From Kuschelorhynchus macadamiae (lineage: Eukaryota; Arthropoda; Insecta; Coleoptera; Curculionidae): a stretch of DNA of 64,000 bases. Every line of letters begins with the position of its first letter. Position 1 is the stretch's first letter. This document shows, piece by piece, positions 10,541 through 23,082 of this stretch. Under the pieces are notes generated by a model, which made no database searches, was not told the origin of the DNA, and was given only the letters and a program-made list of their open reading frames with translations. The stretch spans positions 992,001 through 1,056,000 of the forward strand of contig JAUTXW010000358.1 of assembly GCA_030620095.1 (NCBI GenBank), in the 5' to 3' direction. The translations under genes and the position numbers were made by a program.

Positions 10541-13500
10541 CGTGAAAACCTCCGCTCTATGTAAGAGTTGTTGTTTTTTTGATTTTATATTTTATAGCTA
10601 TATATAAAATTTCAACGCTATCGGTAGCGCCATTTTGTTGGTTAAAACAGAAATAGGTCCAAAAAATGTGTTTTGGCAAACCTCCCCACATACACTATGT
10701 ACATCAATGGTTTTCTCAAGTTGAGGTTTATAGGCAGAAAATATAATAATTTTGTCGTGTTTTACCGTTTTTGTAAAATATTTATAGTTTATTAAAATTT
10801 AGCGTTTTACAGCCTTAAAAAAAATTTAAAATTTGTTTTTAGGGAGCTTTTTTATCCCCTTAGATTAACCTATTATAAAAAAAAAATGCTTATGTATGCA
10901 AAAAAAGAAAATAAATTTGCCCCGTTTTAGAGTTTTTTTAAAATCTAAGCGTCATGGAAATAAAAAAAATATATTTGAATTTTTAACGGACTTTATATTT
11001 CCTAAATATGTGTGGTCTATTTACTTCTTTACACTGAGCTAAATATTGCGTAAAACATTCAAAACGTTAAGAAGGCTCTTAGTTTGTTTGATATTTCTAC
11101 ATTCGCTTTCGATTCGTCGTCCCGAATCCTCCAGGTTCAACGGGTTAATTTTGAAAATAACATTATTGAGGTGTTCACTCAAAAAATAATCGAGTGGTAT
11201 CAAAACTAAACACCGAGCTGGCCTTCTCTCTATCCACCTTCCAAAAAATCCATTATGAAGGTATTCTCGAACTTCCCGAGCGTAGTGTGAGGCGCATCAC
11301 CCTGCAGCAATCAAATGTCATTATTTGGTAGTGCATTATCATCTAAAAAATTTTTTGGGTTTCAATATATAAAAGTATTTTCCAGTAGTAAAAAAGAACT
11401 TACGAGGATTAGGAAATAACAGGAAATTTGCATTTTTTTTTATTACATTAATGTATTCTCTTACATTTAAAAAGTAAATATCTAAAATATAACGCCTCAA
11501 AAATCAATACTTATTTTGTAATAAAGTCCTAAAATTTCGCGCGCAAACGGATCATTTCAAACGAAAGCATTTGGCGCCGCCTACGGTTTGAAGTCACATC
11601 GTACCAATATGGCAACGTCGCCAACGACCGGCAAAAATGAGGTATCAGCATTCAGCAGGCTGTCAGTTGTCATGGTTGATGGCAGTTTTGTTTGTTTTAA
11701 TTTTGTGATTTTGCAGTTTAATTTTGTCATGTCATGTTAATGATTAATATAATTCACGTAAACAACAAACTTAATACAATAAACTCGAAACTAACAAAAC
11801 TGAAATCATAAAACGCTGTCAATATCGTCCATTAACCACAAAAAAAGACAAATGTCATCTGGCTTGACGAATGACGCCTGTTGTTGTTGAACGTTGCACC
11901 AATGCCAGATTTCGGGTATACTTAATGACGTCACGTCCCGTTTTTGGTCGGGTCACGTAATTTGAATTTTGGGGCTTTTTTAATTGCCTCTTCTCGGCCG
12001 GGGAGGCAATAAAATTGATTTTTTTTAGATATATGTTTAAATTCCACGTGGCCTTATAATCTTCATTAATAATATTTTTTTCGCATTTAAAAATGTATGC
12101 AAGTTCCCTATTCTGCCAAAGCTGGAACAATTTCAGTTCTAGCACCATTCAATGCAGTTGCATTGAATGTTTTCGAAATTTTGCACACAGACAGAAGACT
12201 TTGCTATTGGATTTCGATTAAGATATTTGTTTAAATACCGGTTTCCGCTCAAGTGAAGAATTAACATATATAATTTTAAAAAATGATCCTTTACTCAAAA
12301 ACCCTTGAATTTAGAAATTAAATGTATCTTAGGAAACATCTTTAGAATATATAAGAATAATTAGTAGAATAGCAAAATGTAATAAAATAGGGCATCCTAT
12401 TAAAAAAATTAAAGTAGCTATTATAACGGAATAGACTACAGCAATAGAAGAGAGTATATAAATCATTAATTTATTTTAAAACGAAATTTTTCTAAAGCAA
12501 TAGTTGGTTTCTCATGACAAATGTCAAACACGAATATTTCAAAGAAGTCGTTCAAGCAAAGTTATCTAATATTAATCTTTAAAAGCTAAACAAAATAATA
12601 AATAACACTTATTTCAAAAGCTATCTTCTAAATTGTGCAGACCTATATAAACTTACTTAAGATAAACCTGTCAAGTTGCACTCCACTAGACATTCCCTTA
12701 AAAGTTTATGGTTATCATATGGCCCTTTTCGTGAAGAGATTTCTTGGCCAGCTTTCATTTAAGTTAAAACTAATAATAATTGAAACATTTCACTTGGTTC
12801 GATCCAATTACAATAAATTGTCAATTTATTATGTTAAAAATACAATAGAATATTTTATAATAGAAGCGTTTTTCAATAAAAAAGGCCATTTTTTTTTGGA
12901 AAAACATTTTTTCCCATCAGAAAACGTTGGCTAAAAGGGTTTTCTTTGCCTTTCTTTTTTTTTACATAGTTTTTTTGATCTAGAATGCTGATAAGTTAGT
13001 TTAGGTTTTAGACATTTATATAGAAGGTAAATGTATCTTATTTAGACGGAAATGTAATTATATTTCAATTTAATACAATTCTCTCATAAAGTAGAACTCT
13101 AGGCGACACCTATAAAATCTTTATTAATTAAAGATCAAGGTGCGTCTATGACGGCGCTTCGCGTTCCAGCCAATAAGAGATTTATAAGGGGAGCAGTTCT
13201 TATCAAATTAGCAGTCAACCTTTTTTTCTGATTTCTAAAACAATAGTTAGTCTGTGTCAAAGTTCTAGTTGTTACGGTTGATTTTAAATTATTTTTTATT
13301 ATGGGGTTTTACATATACAGTGGGTATATATATAAGTTGAGGGTTTATCAAAGATATTTTATTTTGATTTTAAGATTTATTTGAGGAGTAATTTTTACGT
13401 ATTTTTGTTAATAGATGTTTAAGTTGTTTTTAAAACAACCAAATCCTTTTTAATTATATGGAATAAATAAATGATTTTAAATGCTCTAAAATATATAATA

Positions 13501-13623
13501 AAGCTCGTTTAAGATCGGTAAACTCGACTATGTTTCCATGTTCCAAATTTAATTAAAATTAGATGGGTATGTGAGATTTTTGTTTCACACTGTAGATATT
13601 TATTTGTCTTATTTTTGTTCCAG
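10541..13623. other. upstream sequence, no gene seen
   Basis: About 3 kb before the first desaturase exon found. It contains a slightly GC-richer patch near 11530-11950 with a TGACGTCA octamer at about 11925 and a - strand open frame (11855-12148) that I do not recognise. Neither is enough to call a promoter or gene. I looked for the N-terminal desaturase exon here and did not find it. Confidence 0.5.
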
Positions 13624-13754
13624 CCTTGTTCGTCGGCTTCAGTAGTGGTTTAGGAGTCACAACAGGTGCACATCGCTTATTTTCCCATAAAGCTTATAAG
13701 GCGCCGTTCATTACGAGGCTAATTTTAATATTGTTTCACACGCTAGCAGGACAG
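13624..13754 (+). CDS. acyl-CoA delta-9 desaturase, internal exon with histidine box 1
   Basis: This exon is bounded by TTTTGTTCCAG before it and GTACGT after it. It begins with two bases of a split codon and ends in phase 0. The 43 encoded residues read LFVGFSSGLGVTTGAHRLFSH, then KAYKAPFITRLILILFHTLAGQ. HRLFSH is the first histidine box (HxxxxH) of membrane-bound fatty-acyl desaturases, and GxTxGAHRL is its usual context in insect delta-9 enzymes. The flanking hydrophobic segments would lie in the endoplasmic reticulum membrane. The enzyme inserts a cis double bond at C9 of stearoyl- or palmitoyl-CoA using cytochrome b5. The preceding N-terminal exon was not found between 1 and 13623, so it is probably upstream of the window. 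Confidence 0.93.
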
Positions 13755-15580
13755 GTACGTAAAACATAGTTAAGTAGTTAATATTTATGAGTTTGCTTTT
13801 CATCTTATAAAAACATTATTTAGTAGATTTTACTATCTGTAGTTTTCCCAAGTTTAAGGCAAGCCAGAAGCAATTAACTTTTTAAGAGCTACATAGTATA
13901 TATTTAAAATTACAATTACAATAGTACAGGATATGAGAGATGGGGCTATAGGAATGGAGAAAATATGAAGCGGTTTTCAAAACCTAGTAATGCACATTTA
14001 GATATAAAAATATAAATTAAAGTTACTTTTATATCGGTCAGTTTTGACGCACTCCAGGTCATTTAAAAAATTTCCAGGCACTTTAGAACTTTTCATAATA
14101 TCCCAAATACGTTTTATGTTGTTCTGGCAATTTCAATTCCCACATGGTTCAAATAATCCCAAACATCCGCAACAGAATGAGGGGCCGCATTTTTCGGCAT
14201 AAATAGAAAATTGAATTCAATAAAATGGACATGGTGTGAAGTTCCAAAACTAACTCAAAATATCTTTGAGCAATTAGAGATTTATTATAGAATAAAACCC
14301 AAAACCGATCATTCTTATAATTTAAATGAAAAATTGATTTTGAAAAATAAATAAGTCATTCCAACTGCAAAAAAAACCCTTACATTAGTAATCAGAAAGA
14401 ATATATGAAAATATGATATACAGGGCACGCCATTAAAAAAATGAAACCTTTTGAGTTTTGACCCCCAGTACACCAACAAAGAGTAAACAGGTAGAGATAC
14501 TTTTATTTCATAAATTTCTTATTTCATAAAACCGTAGAGTGTAGAAGAAAAAAAACGTACCGATGTGGGGCTTAGTATTTCATAAGTTTTCATGTCTATG
14601 AAAACAAGTACAAAAAAGTTATCGTTTTAAAAAATACGATGTTATATCAAGTACATGTCATTTGGTAAGGTACTATCAAAATATTTTAATCAAACGAGTG
14701 GTAGAAAGTTGTAAAACAATTTAAGATGCTTTGCTCCACATTTATGGCAATTCAAATATTGATAATTAGCTATATAAAAAGTATAGCATAGAAAATGTAT
14801 TTATACAATCAGAGGATTACGCTCTCTTCTTAACTTCCGGATTTATAAAAGACTATGTTTAAATTCGGTGGCTTCTTAAAAAAAATATTATTGATATGGA
14901 GGAATCGGCTAATGAATTTGAGATCAATGTTAAAGCTAAAATATTATTACGGCACAGAGTTAGATAATATTTGTATAACTAAAGATGAGCTATTAAAAAC
15001 ACTAAACAACAATAGAAGGTAGATTTTTTACTTTACTTTCCAAAATAAATGTGTATTTTCTTACTTAGACTATATATTTTTACATGTATAATAATTTTTT
15101 AATAATTAACAAAACGTAATTGGGCATATAATAATGAAATTAATTTAATTGTTTTTCTTAAAAAAAGCTTATGTATTGTTTTTACAAAAACAATGCAGCT
15201 ATAAGCACGTTTTTTGGATAATTTTGCTACAAATTGGTTAAATCTACGTTATTCAACGATATTTAAAAAAATAGTTTTTGATTTAGAATTTTATCTGGTA
15301 ATTATTAATATTAATCACAGTAACTATACTAATAGATATATAATAGACTTAGTAATTAAAAATAACAAAAAGATATTTACAAAACATCAGTCAAATCCCA
15401 TAGAACTAATCACCATGAATGAAAAACTAAATACAATTTTAGCAAGGTTTTGCGAAAAATATAGATGTGAGGAAGCAGATCAGGTTGTTGTTAGTAAATG
15501 GAAACACTATACAGATAAAGGAAACATTCTGGGTGTATTTTTATATATTTACTGTTTATGTATATGCAGTAGAGAATAAA
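13755..15580. other. desaturase intron, first part, no gene seen
   Basis: AT-rich intron sequence. A short GGGCACGCCATTAAAAAAA end at about 14425 looks like a MITE terminus without a visible partner. Confidence 0.5.
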
Positions 15581-15700
15581 CTGTTAGTGCGAAAAGTTCT
15601 TGTAAAAAAGTAATAGGTGTAGGTGTTTCTTAGAGTAGCGTTTTGGATACTCTATTATTTATTTTGTATAATAATGATTTGAATTTTGAATTAATAACCA
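15580..15700 (+). pseudogene. LINE reverse-transcriptase scrap
   Basis: Reads KVIGVGVS, stop, SSVLDTLLFILYNNDLN on the + strand. This matches the reverse-transcriptase block G-V-P-Q-G-S-V-L-G-x-L-L-F-x-I-Y-I-N-D-L of jockey/CR1-type LINEs, with a stop in the middle. No YADD block follows. It is a small dead fragment. The unrecognised open frame at 15214-15579 lies just upstream and could belong to it, but shows no domain I know. Confidence 0.55.
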
Positions 15701-16574
15701 TAAAATTGATAGTTTTGATTTATTTATAATTTGAATAATTTTTAATATTTTGAAACAGACATATAAAAAATATCGTTCAAAAGGTGGTAAATAACTTTTA
15801 AAATACATACATTTTGAAGTAAATAAAATAAATAAATAGTTTATACCACAACTTTTAATTACTTTTGTGGATGTTCCTTTCAATCGCTCTACATGATAGG
15901 AGACTAAAATTGGCCATTATTATCCTGTAGCTATTTTGTATCTTTCTAGAGCTAATAGAGCTTACCTACTCTCTGTGTAGATTTTCATAATTTTGTACCC
16001 TGTGTTTTTACTTGCAGTCTTTTTTTGTAGTGATAGTTTTGCCAGATTGTTAATGGTCCAAGACTTGTATTTAAATCCTGAATATAAAAGCGAATAATAA
16101 TTTATATACCTTAATACTAAATTACTAATAGACATCACTTTTGTTAACGATTTCATTTCAGAGTTATTATAAGTTCTTTAAAGGCTGACGGTGTTGATTA
16201 TTGCAAAACGCATCATCTTAAATAAAATACAGGTTAAGCATTTAGCTTTGTTGGAATTGCCGCTGTAACCTATCATAGCAAATTGCAATTAATTTTGGCG
16301 CTGCTAAGAGGGATTACTGCATAATGATCTTGTGGATTATGAAACGTCTAATGGATGATATTTTTCTTTTTTTCCCGTACATGCTGTGAATTTTATAGTG
16401 GTAAAATATTCATTAAGAAAAAAGTTGGGTCATTTATGATGACTTTGGTGTATTTCTTTATAATATGTTTAATACCTAAATACATCGGTTAAATTCGCGC
16501 AATAAAACCCACTATTTAAACGTTAGTTAAACAAGTGAAGCGATTTTAGATTAGTTTCATTACTCAAATATCTT

Positions 16575-16766
16575 TTATTTACAAAAAGAAATGTGGAAAA
16601 AAGCTTTAAGGATGAAAGTCTCCATGTGTCTCTGTATGACTCTATGTACAGTTGATTTATGAACATTCAATCGTTCCGCTATCCTGCTATAGCTCCAGCC
16701 TTCGTCTCTAAGAGTTCTTGCAATTACACACTCGTCGCGGGTCAAATTTCTAGTTTGTCTTGGCAT
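16575..16766 (-). pseudogene. N-terminal helix-turn-helix of a Tc1-like transposase
   Basis: From an ATG at 16766 on the - strand it reads MPRQTRNLTRDECVIARTLR, then DEGWSYSRIAERLNVHKSTVHRVIQRHMET. This is the first helix-turn-helix (Pax-like) DNA-binding domain of Tc1 transposases, which binds the element's inverted repeats. After HMET the frame runs into unrelated sequence and stops within 15 codons, so the linker and the DDE domain are gone. The reading frame is clean as far as it goes, so the truncation may be younger than most relics here. Confidence 0.75.
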
Positions 16767-17048
16767 GACACAATAAGAAGAAAAATTTAAAACCGAACTG
16801 AAACTGACGCCTAAATGTCAATCTGGTATAAGTTGTGTTCTCTTGTTACCGGGCAACGTCTTCAACAGAATCAATTCAAACATGAACTGGTAAATTCATT
16901 TAAAACACAGTAAATGCAGTACTTTTCAATAAGTCCTGTAACTCAGGCAAAAATTGTGCTATTGAAGCGAATAAAAAAATGATTTGTTGGAAACATACTG
17001 GGCTACAACATTCTTTTAGTTAAATCTCTTGAATCCATCTGATTTATT

Positions 17049-17392
17049 CTACAGGGTGTTTTAAACTTTGGTAAATAAAACATGTCTTTCTTTTTCACCC
17101 TGTATTATTGCCTAGAACAAAGTAACATTGAATTTTAATATCATAATAATATTCACGAGGAATTAACCTAAATTTCGATAAAAACTTCATCAAAATCGGA
17201 TCAACCATTCTCGAGAAATTTCCATTCAAAATTAAACGAAATTTTAGGCGTTGCGTTAATTGTTTTGCGCAGTGTATAATATTATATGGATAATTTCTTA
17301 GGAAATCCAAATATTTCAAAATATATAGGGTGTCCCATTTATAAAAAGTTGATACTTAGGTGCCTCACTTTTGTGAAATACCCTGTATAATT
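17049..17392. repeat. two small 'gggtgt' terminal-repeat pairs
   Basis: ACAGGGTGTTTTAAACTTTG at about 17053 faces TTCACCCTGTATT at 17095. AGGGTGTCCCATTTATAAAA at 17327 faces ATACCCTGTATAATT at about 17380. Both are MITE-like ends; the intervening bases are AT-rich and without a gene. Confidence 0.45.
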
Positions 17393-17891
17393 AAAAATAT
17401 TTTTAAATTCTAGACTTCTTATTACATAACTTTAACAATTTTTTTTTCAAGATTATAAAAAACTTTGTCACACTATTGCGCCACCCTTTATGTACACACT
17501 CAATATATAAATGTCTCTTTGTGATTAAGTAATTAAGAATTAGTTTGATGCCGACTTCATAAATCAAATTTTCATTGGGGAATAAAATATTATTTTTACT
17601 TTTTAGTGCTTTTTTTAGAATTGGTTCTATTTTTTATAAAAAAAAATTCTACTTCAATTTTAAAGACAAATATAAAATGTCGAATTATATTATCCTCGAC
17701 GTATCAATAGATAGGATTTCTTTTAGAAGAAAGCAGATCACTGAGAATTGTGTAGATGTCCGACTATTGTAACTCCTTTAATTCTGCAGAATCACAACAG
17801 ATATTCATCGAAGAAAATGTTATTGCACTTTTGTCTAAAAAGCATGGTGAGATATATTTCGGTAACGGTTGAACGACATTAAACAGATACT

Positions 17892-20470
17892 CGTAGGGTT
17901 GCCAACTCTAGAGAAGCCCAAAGGAGGACAAAAGCAGATCATATAATATAGTCTCGCATTCAAAATAATGTCATTTATTTATCTAGCGCATTAACCATTG
18001 TTTTATTTCCCTCGATTGTAATCGTGAAAAATCACCCTATGAGATTTTTCAGATTTTCGCTTTTCAGGGTTCCTAGATGCCGAAAAACATGTTTTTTTTT
18101 AATTCTGTCGATCTGTCTATCTCTCTGTCGCGGCAGCTAAAAACTACGTACCCAATTGACTTCAGGGGGATGAAATAGTAGCAAAAATATTAGAGAAGTA
18201 TTCTTCGCCGCTGACTATCCCTTTCAAACCTTTTTACACAATATCAGATATGTTAAAAAAATAATAAGAGTATCAGAAAAGCCAAAAACACTGTTTTACA
18301 TTGACAAAATTGTTATCTTAGTGCAAATGTAAAGTCTTTTTGACCCAGTCGAACATTGAAATTGTGATAAAAATTCACCTTTTCGCATTACCAGTACGAA
18401 TTTTAGGTTGTCAGCTCAATTCCGATCAACGAAAATGTACCAAAGTGCAAGTAACTCAATGGTCCCGCGTCTGATTTTTTCCGAAATGTGGTAGTTTCTA
18501 AGATAAGTCGATGGAAAACTATAGTTAAACCTCTACCACTCACATGTCAAGAGAAAAATCTGAAAATTGGGAACGGACAAACTAAATTTACATTAAACTG
18601 CCAGAAATTATTATTTTTAGATGTTTAAAAAAATAATTTAAAAGAGGAAATACCAAAAATATATGTGATAATTAGTTTTTTATCTGTAAACTTTCCAAAA
18701 TACTAAAAACAAATTTAAATTTTATTACGTAATATTTTTACGATTTTGCAGATTTATAGGAAATCGTTTTTTAATTATTTATATTAGTTCTTTATTCATT
18801 AAGTCCGACCGGTATTATCTTGCTTAGAGGACAATAGTATTGTTTTAAAAGCCTGTGGCTAGTCATTACCTTTTTTTTTCATAAATCTCGTGATGAACAG
18901 TTTTCATTAAATCAACAAAAATTATGATATCGATTCACATTTACTGGCCTTAGAAAGCTTAAAATGTGTACGTTTTAATTTAATAGGTCTTCCATTTTTT
19001 CTTAGGGTTCCAATTTTGAGAAATCTCAGTATCCCTCACACTGTTAAAATCGGCCTTCTTCTATTAAATAGCTCTCTTGTTTCTCTGGGCTTATTTTGCA
19101 TATGAAACAAAAACGAATTCACGATTTTTTTATTTATTATGCTGATCGTCCTTTTTGTGTATGTGGAGGTAAGAAATCAATCATATTTTTAATTTGACAG
19201 AAGATGTCAGTGTGAGCAATTTAAATATAGATTCCAATCGATTTATCTTATAGACTATCGTATCTAGAAAAACAATTATCAGGAGCATTTTTTACATGAT
19301 ATCCTGATCTTCGTTTTTCGCTTAATTGCCCTATTTAGTATATTTTGGCAAAAAATTATTGTGTGTATTTTTTTAAACTCTGACTAGATCAAAAGAGCTA
19401 TTAAAAAATGGCCTGTTTCTCAATTTTCCTGATGCCAGGGTTAAAAAATAGCTTTCGTTCCTTTCCTGGACTAATAGAAATCTAAAGAAAAATAAGATAC
19501 ATCTTTGGCGTAAATAGGTAAATAAGGTAAAAATTATAAAATAATGTTTTTATATTTGCAAATGGTATGTGATGTCCTGTTTGATAAACCACATAGAAAT
19601 ATATCTCACTTCTCGTAATAAAACAATAGTTATTATATGCACTTGGGTAGAAAAATAGCTAATGCCCTTTTTGACATACATTTTCTTATCAAGAAAATTA
19701 TCTTTATGAAGATAAGTGAGAGCGGCGCGCGGCTCGTGGATTTAAGAACGGTTTTATGATGTTAATTATCCATAGCTTTGGATCGTTTTTTAATACTTAG
19801 AGAAAATAATATGAATTTATAAGATTTTAAATATATTTTTTGTTCTTAAAAAACAGTTATGTACCTATATCTTAAAGCTAATTTCGATTCGATTCGATCG
19901 ATGCAAAACTGCTTCCGCTTCCGATAATCCGAACGCACTAATTTACATTAATTCTATAACAAGGGAACAAGTGCCTGCAGCCTGCAGCAGCAGTTTTATG
20001 CCGCTCCCATCTCTATTTGGCTTACGGATATTCATCATTGCGTTGCCATAGCGACTGCCGTAAACAAATCTAAAGGCGAAATTGTGATTCCTTAACGGGT
20101 CGCTCTTATGAAAAGGTGTTCAGGGTCTACGTTTTTAACTCAAAATTATTTTTTGAGTATATAACGCACTAGTTTTGATAGAAAATAATGGTATAATTAA
20201 GTAAATAATGAAAATTTATATAAAACATACTACATTTTTATAATAAAAATGTAGATTATAAAATGCTTAATATTTTAAAAATATTTTTATTCACTGAAAA
20301 GTGAAATACTAAGACTTTTAATTTGGATCTAGTTGAATTATATGGAATTTAAAATGTCGGAATCTTAAGGAGGATAAACACCGTCCTCCAGAGTATCTGT
20401 GGAGGACGGAGGACATATTAGCCCAAAGAGAGACTATCTTCCCGGCTGGAGGACGGTGGGCAACCCTTGA
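17892..20470. mobile_element. possible element bounded by 'agggttgcc' ends
   Basis: Left: TAGGGTTGCCAACTCTAG followed by GCCCAAAGGAGGACA. Right: GGACGGAGGACATATTAGCC, then CTGGAGGACGGTGGGCAACCCTT, whose reverse complement begins AAGGGTTGCCCACCG. The shared AGGGTTGCC-AC and GGAGGAC words suggest two ends of one element, but the pairing is short and nothing recognised lies inside apart from the family-D copy. Confidence 0.25.
18000..18190 (+). repeat. dispersed non-coding repeat (family D), short copy
   Basis: It contains the recognisable order: CGTGAAAAATCACCCT, a TCCTAGATGCCGAAAAACATG segment, AATTCTGTCGATCTGTCTAT and GTCGCGGCAGCTAAAAACTA followed by ACCCAATTGACTTCA. The same order is seen at 41030-41200 on this strand and inverted at 29.3-30.1 kb, 40.66 kb and 44.2 kb. 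Confidence 0.7.
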
Positions 20471-21744
20471 TATTCGGTACCTAGTTTTGCTATATAAGAG
20501 AATTACTATTAAAGCAGCCCGGTGTAAGGTAATGTATCTTGTACTGTGTCTGTCCTTCGTTGTTTATCTGACATAAACTATCAGACATTTAAAGAAATTC
20601 CATATGTCGTGATGCTTTGATTGTGGAAATTGTTCTATTTATTACGGGTCAGCTTATATTATGTTTTTTAACAATTTTATCTTCGAGTATGTTTCTGAAT
20701 ACGATTAGCTAAAGAGAACTTGTTAAACAAACCCTTATTATAAATCAGTAGGTTCAATCATTAGTTAATCACTATAATGAAAAATTTGCAACAAAATAAT
20801 TAAAAGGAAAACGAAGCCTTTAATGTCGAAATGTTGTATACGTTTTGTTAAGTAATATAGGACGGTTTATTTTATAAATATCATAATTCAACTAAATACC
20901 GTAAAAATCAAAAAGCTTAAATAATATCAATTAGAACTTATAACTAGTGATTAGACGTATTTTCTACTTATGAGGAAATTCATTAAATTCTATTACTTAA
21001 AGTGATTAATTTTTTATTAAGTACGTAATAATAATAAATAATTTGTAAAATTTATGCTAATTTTGTGTGTTTTGGAAAACTGAGAATACGTAAAAATGTG
21101 AGTGATCTATAGCGCATTATATATTATGATTATTAAAAACATTATTTCAACAATGCTTTATTCGTATCACATGGAACTAATACTAATTGCATTTTTTTAT
21201 GATAAATATTCTATTGTTCAATTTATAAATAATGTATTATTCAATTTTAAATTACAAAAAAAGCTTTGCATTCTTTAGTTTCGACTTAATTGTCTTTTTA
21301 GAAATCCTGCTATCACTAATAGTGACCACTGAAGTATATTTCTACAAGCTTTTATCAGAATTCATTAAACACAAGTCACATTTTGATGGAAATTCGATTT
21401 TTTTTTGTCATACGGCTTTTTTGTTTTGTATGTTATGTACAGTGGAGTATTTGGAGAGAAGGGGGCAAAAGGGGAAAAAGCCCTCTTCCCCAGAGCTAAT
21501 AGTTGATCGGAAGCAAAATGTTTTAAAGCAAAAGTTAATTTTACAACGATTTTATTATCTCACAAACACAGTTTTTTTATTTTCTTTTAGTTGTCGTTGA
21601 ATTTCATGGATGATGATGGATGATGCTTATGTTGTGTTAACAAAAAGCAGAGACCTTTTTTTTATAGGTCGTCACATCATGTTTGCCGCTTCTTCTCCTG
21701 GAAGGCATTCTAAATACGTCACTGGTTCTGTATTGGACAAAGGC
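20471..21744. other. intron, no gene seen
   Basis: AT-rich. A 122-codon open frame at 21232-21600 (hydrophobic start, then KGKKPSSPELIVDRKQ) has no motif I recognise. Confidence 0.45.
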
Positions 21745-21859
21745 ATCTAAACCCCGCGGGGAATGACCATGGCACAAGTTAAACCTATCTTGGGTTTCGT
21801 GAAACTTCCTTTGATATTCGCTATGTTATTGTCGTCCTTTATAAGGATGCTTTCCATGC

Positions 21860-22300
21860 CATTGCACCATAACTCGGAATCTGCAGGGTGAGTCAGAAAT
21901 CGAGGGCTAAAAGTTGTATATTCCCAATATTTTTGCATAGCCATATGTTTGCAAACACATGTTGTTAGCGCCCCTATAAGCACACTATTTTGCCATTGCA
22001 CGATACCTAGCAAACTACAGGGTGGGTCAGAAATCGAGAGCAAAAGTGTTGTGTATTTCCAATCTATTAATTTTTACATAGATACATTTCGAACCTTTGC
22101 AAGTTGTTTGTAAATCTATGTTGAGTATGTTGTTATTGGTTCTATAAGGATATGTTTTTGCCATTGCACCATACTTCTCAAACTACAGGGTCAGTCAGAA
22201 TATAGAACCAAAAGTTGTGTATTTCCAGTTTACAATTTTTGCATAGACGTATTTGGAGCCTTGTAAGTTGTTTTGTAAAACTATTTAAATATGAAATATT
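21860..22300. repeat. three-copy tandem repeat, period about 130-170 bp
   Basis: The word CAGGGTGAGTCAGAA or a close variant occurs at 21884, 22018 and 22187. Each is followed by (T/A)ATCGAG or TATAGAAC, an AAAAGTTGTGTATTTCCA segment, TTTTGCATAGA, and CCATTGCACCATAC before the next copy. An earlier partial unit (CCATTGCACCATAAC at 21857) precedes the first. The copies have diverged by small indels. No protein is apparent. Confidence 0.75.
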
Positions 22301-22486
22301 TGATCCCTTCGTTCTTATTCTGAAGTGTATTTTTTTGTTTATGAGCAAACCACAGAGGCGCAAGGCGTAAGTACCTATGCACGGTGGTTGCTTTAAGCGA
22401 AGACAGAGAAAGCTTATTGACGGGAGATTCAAAGACTCGTAAATTAGGATAGGGAAAGGCATTTGCTGGTACCATACTCCAAAAAT

Positions 22487-22682
22487 TTTTTTTGTTCGTT
22501 GTGAAATTTTCTTTATGTATTTCAGTCATTTCTAAAAAGTCTTTTGCTAGTGTTCAGTGTGTAAAATTTTTGTAATTTTAACGAAACAAAAATTTTGCAC
22601 ATTGAACATAACACTAGCAAAAGGGTTTTTTCAGAAATGACCAAAATACATAAAGAAAAGTTCACAATGAACAAAAAAAAAC
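22487..22682. repeat. fold-back palindrome, arms about 90 bp
   Basis: The left arm (TTTTTTTGTTCGTTGTGAAA, TTTATGTATTTCAGTCATTTC, CTTTTGCTAGTGTT, AAAATTTTTGT) is repeated in reverse complement on the right with about 85-90% match. The arms meet near 22580. It has the structure of a MITE or solo fold-back element and carries no gene. Confidence 0.8.
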
Positions 22683-23082
22683 GATATTGAAAACTTAAGT
22701 TCAAGTTTTTCTTATATTTTAAATTTAAACGATGAATAATTCCTTAAAAATAATATTTTTTTTTATAATTATTTCAAATATTTTGTTCCATATCCTGTAT
22801 AACATATTATCTATTTTTAAATCATTTTTGAACATACCCCCTTTTTTATATTATACATTTGACATATTTAACCTATATCTGTCATTATTATTTGATAGAA
22901 AAACACTTGGTTTTAAATTATTATATATTGTCAAATGATGTCAAAATTTTAGTAGTTAAAAATCTATCCAATATTATATTTTATATTTTCTGAAAATTCC
23001 TTCAAAATTCTCTTTGCATTTTAATTATTGTAAGTATTTTTTAATTGTAAAAAAAGTTCTACATTTTCTGATAATTATGTTA

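Noticed and set aside
11855..12148. 97-codon - strand open frame with a TGACGTCA octamer inside its span
   Set aside because: No recognisable domain, no splice context, and the palindromic octamer alone does not support a promoter.
21232..21600. 122-codon + strand open frame
   Set aside because: Composition is like the background and there is no motif or conserved neighbour; kept only as a note.
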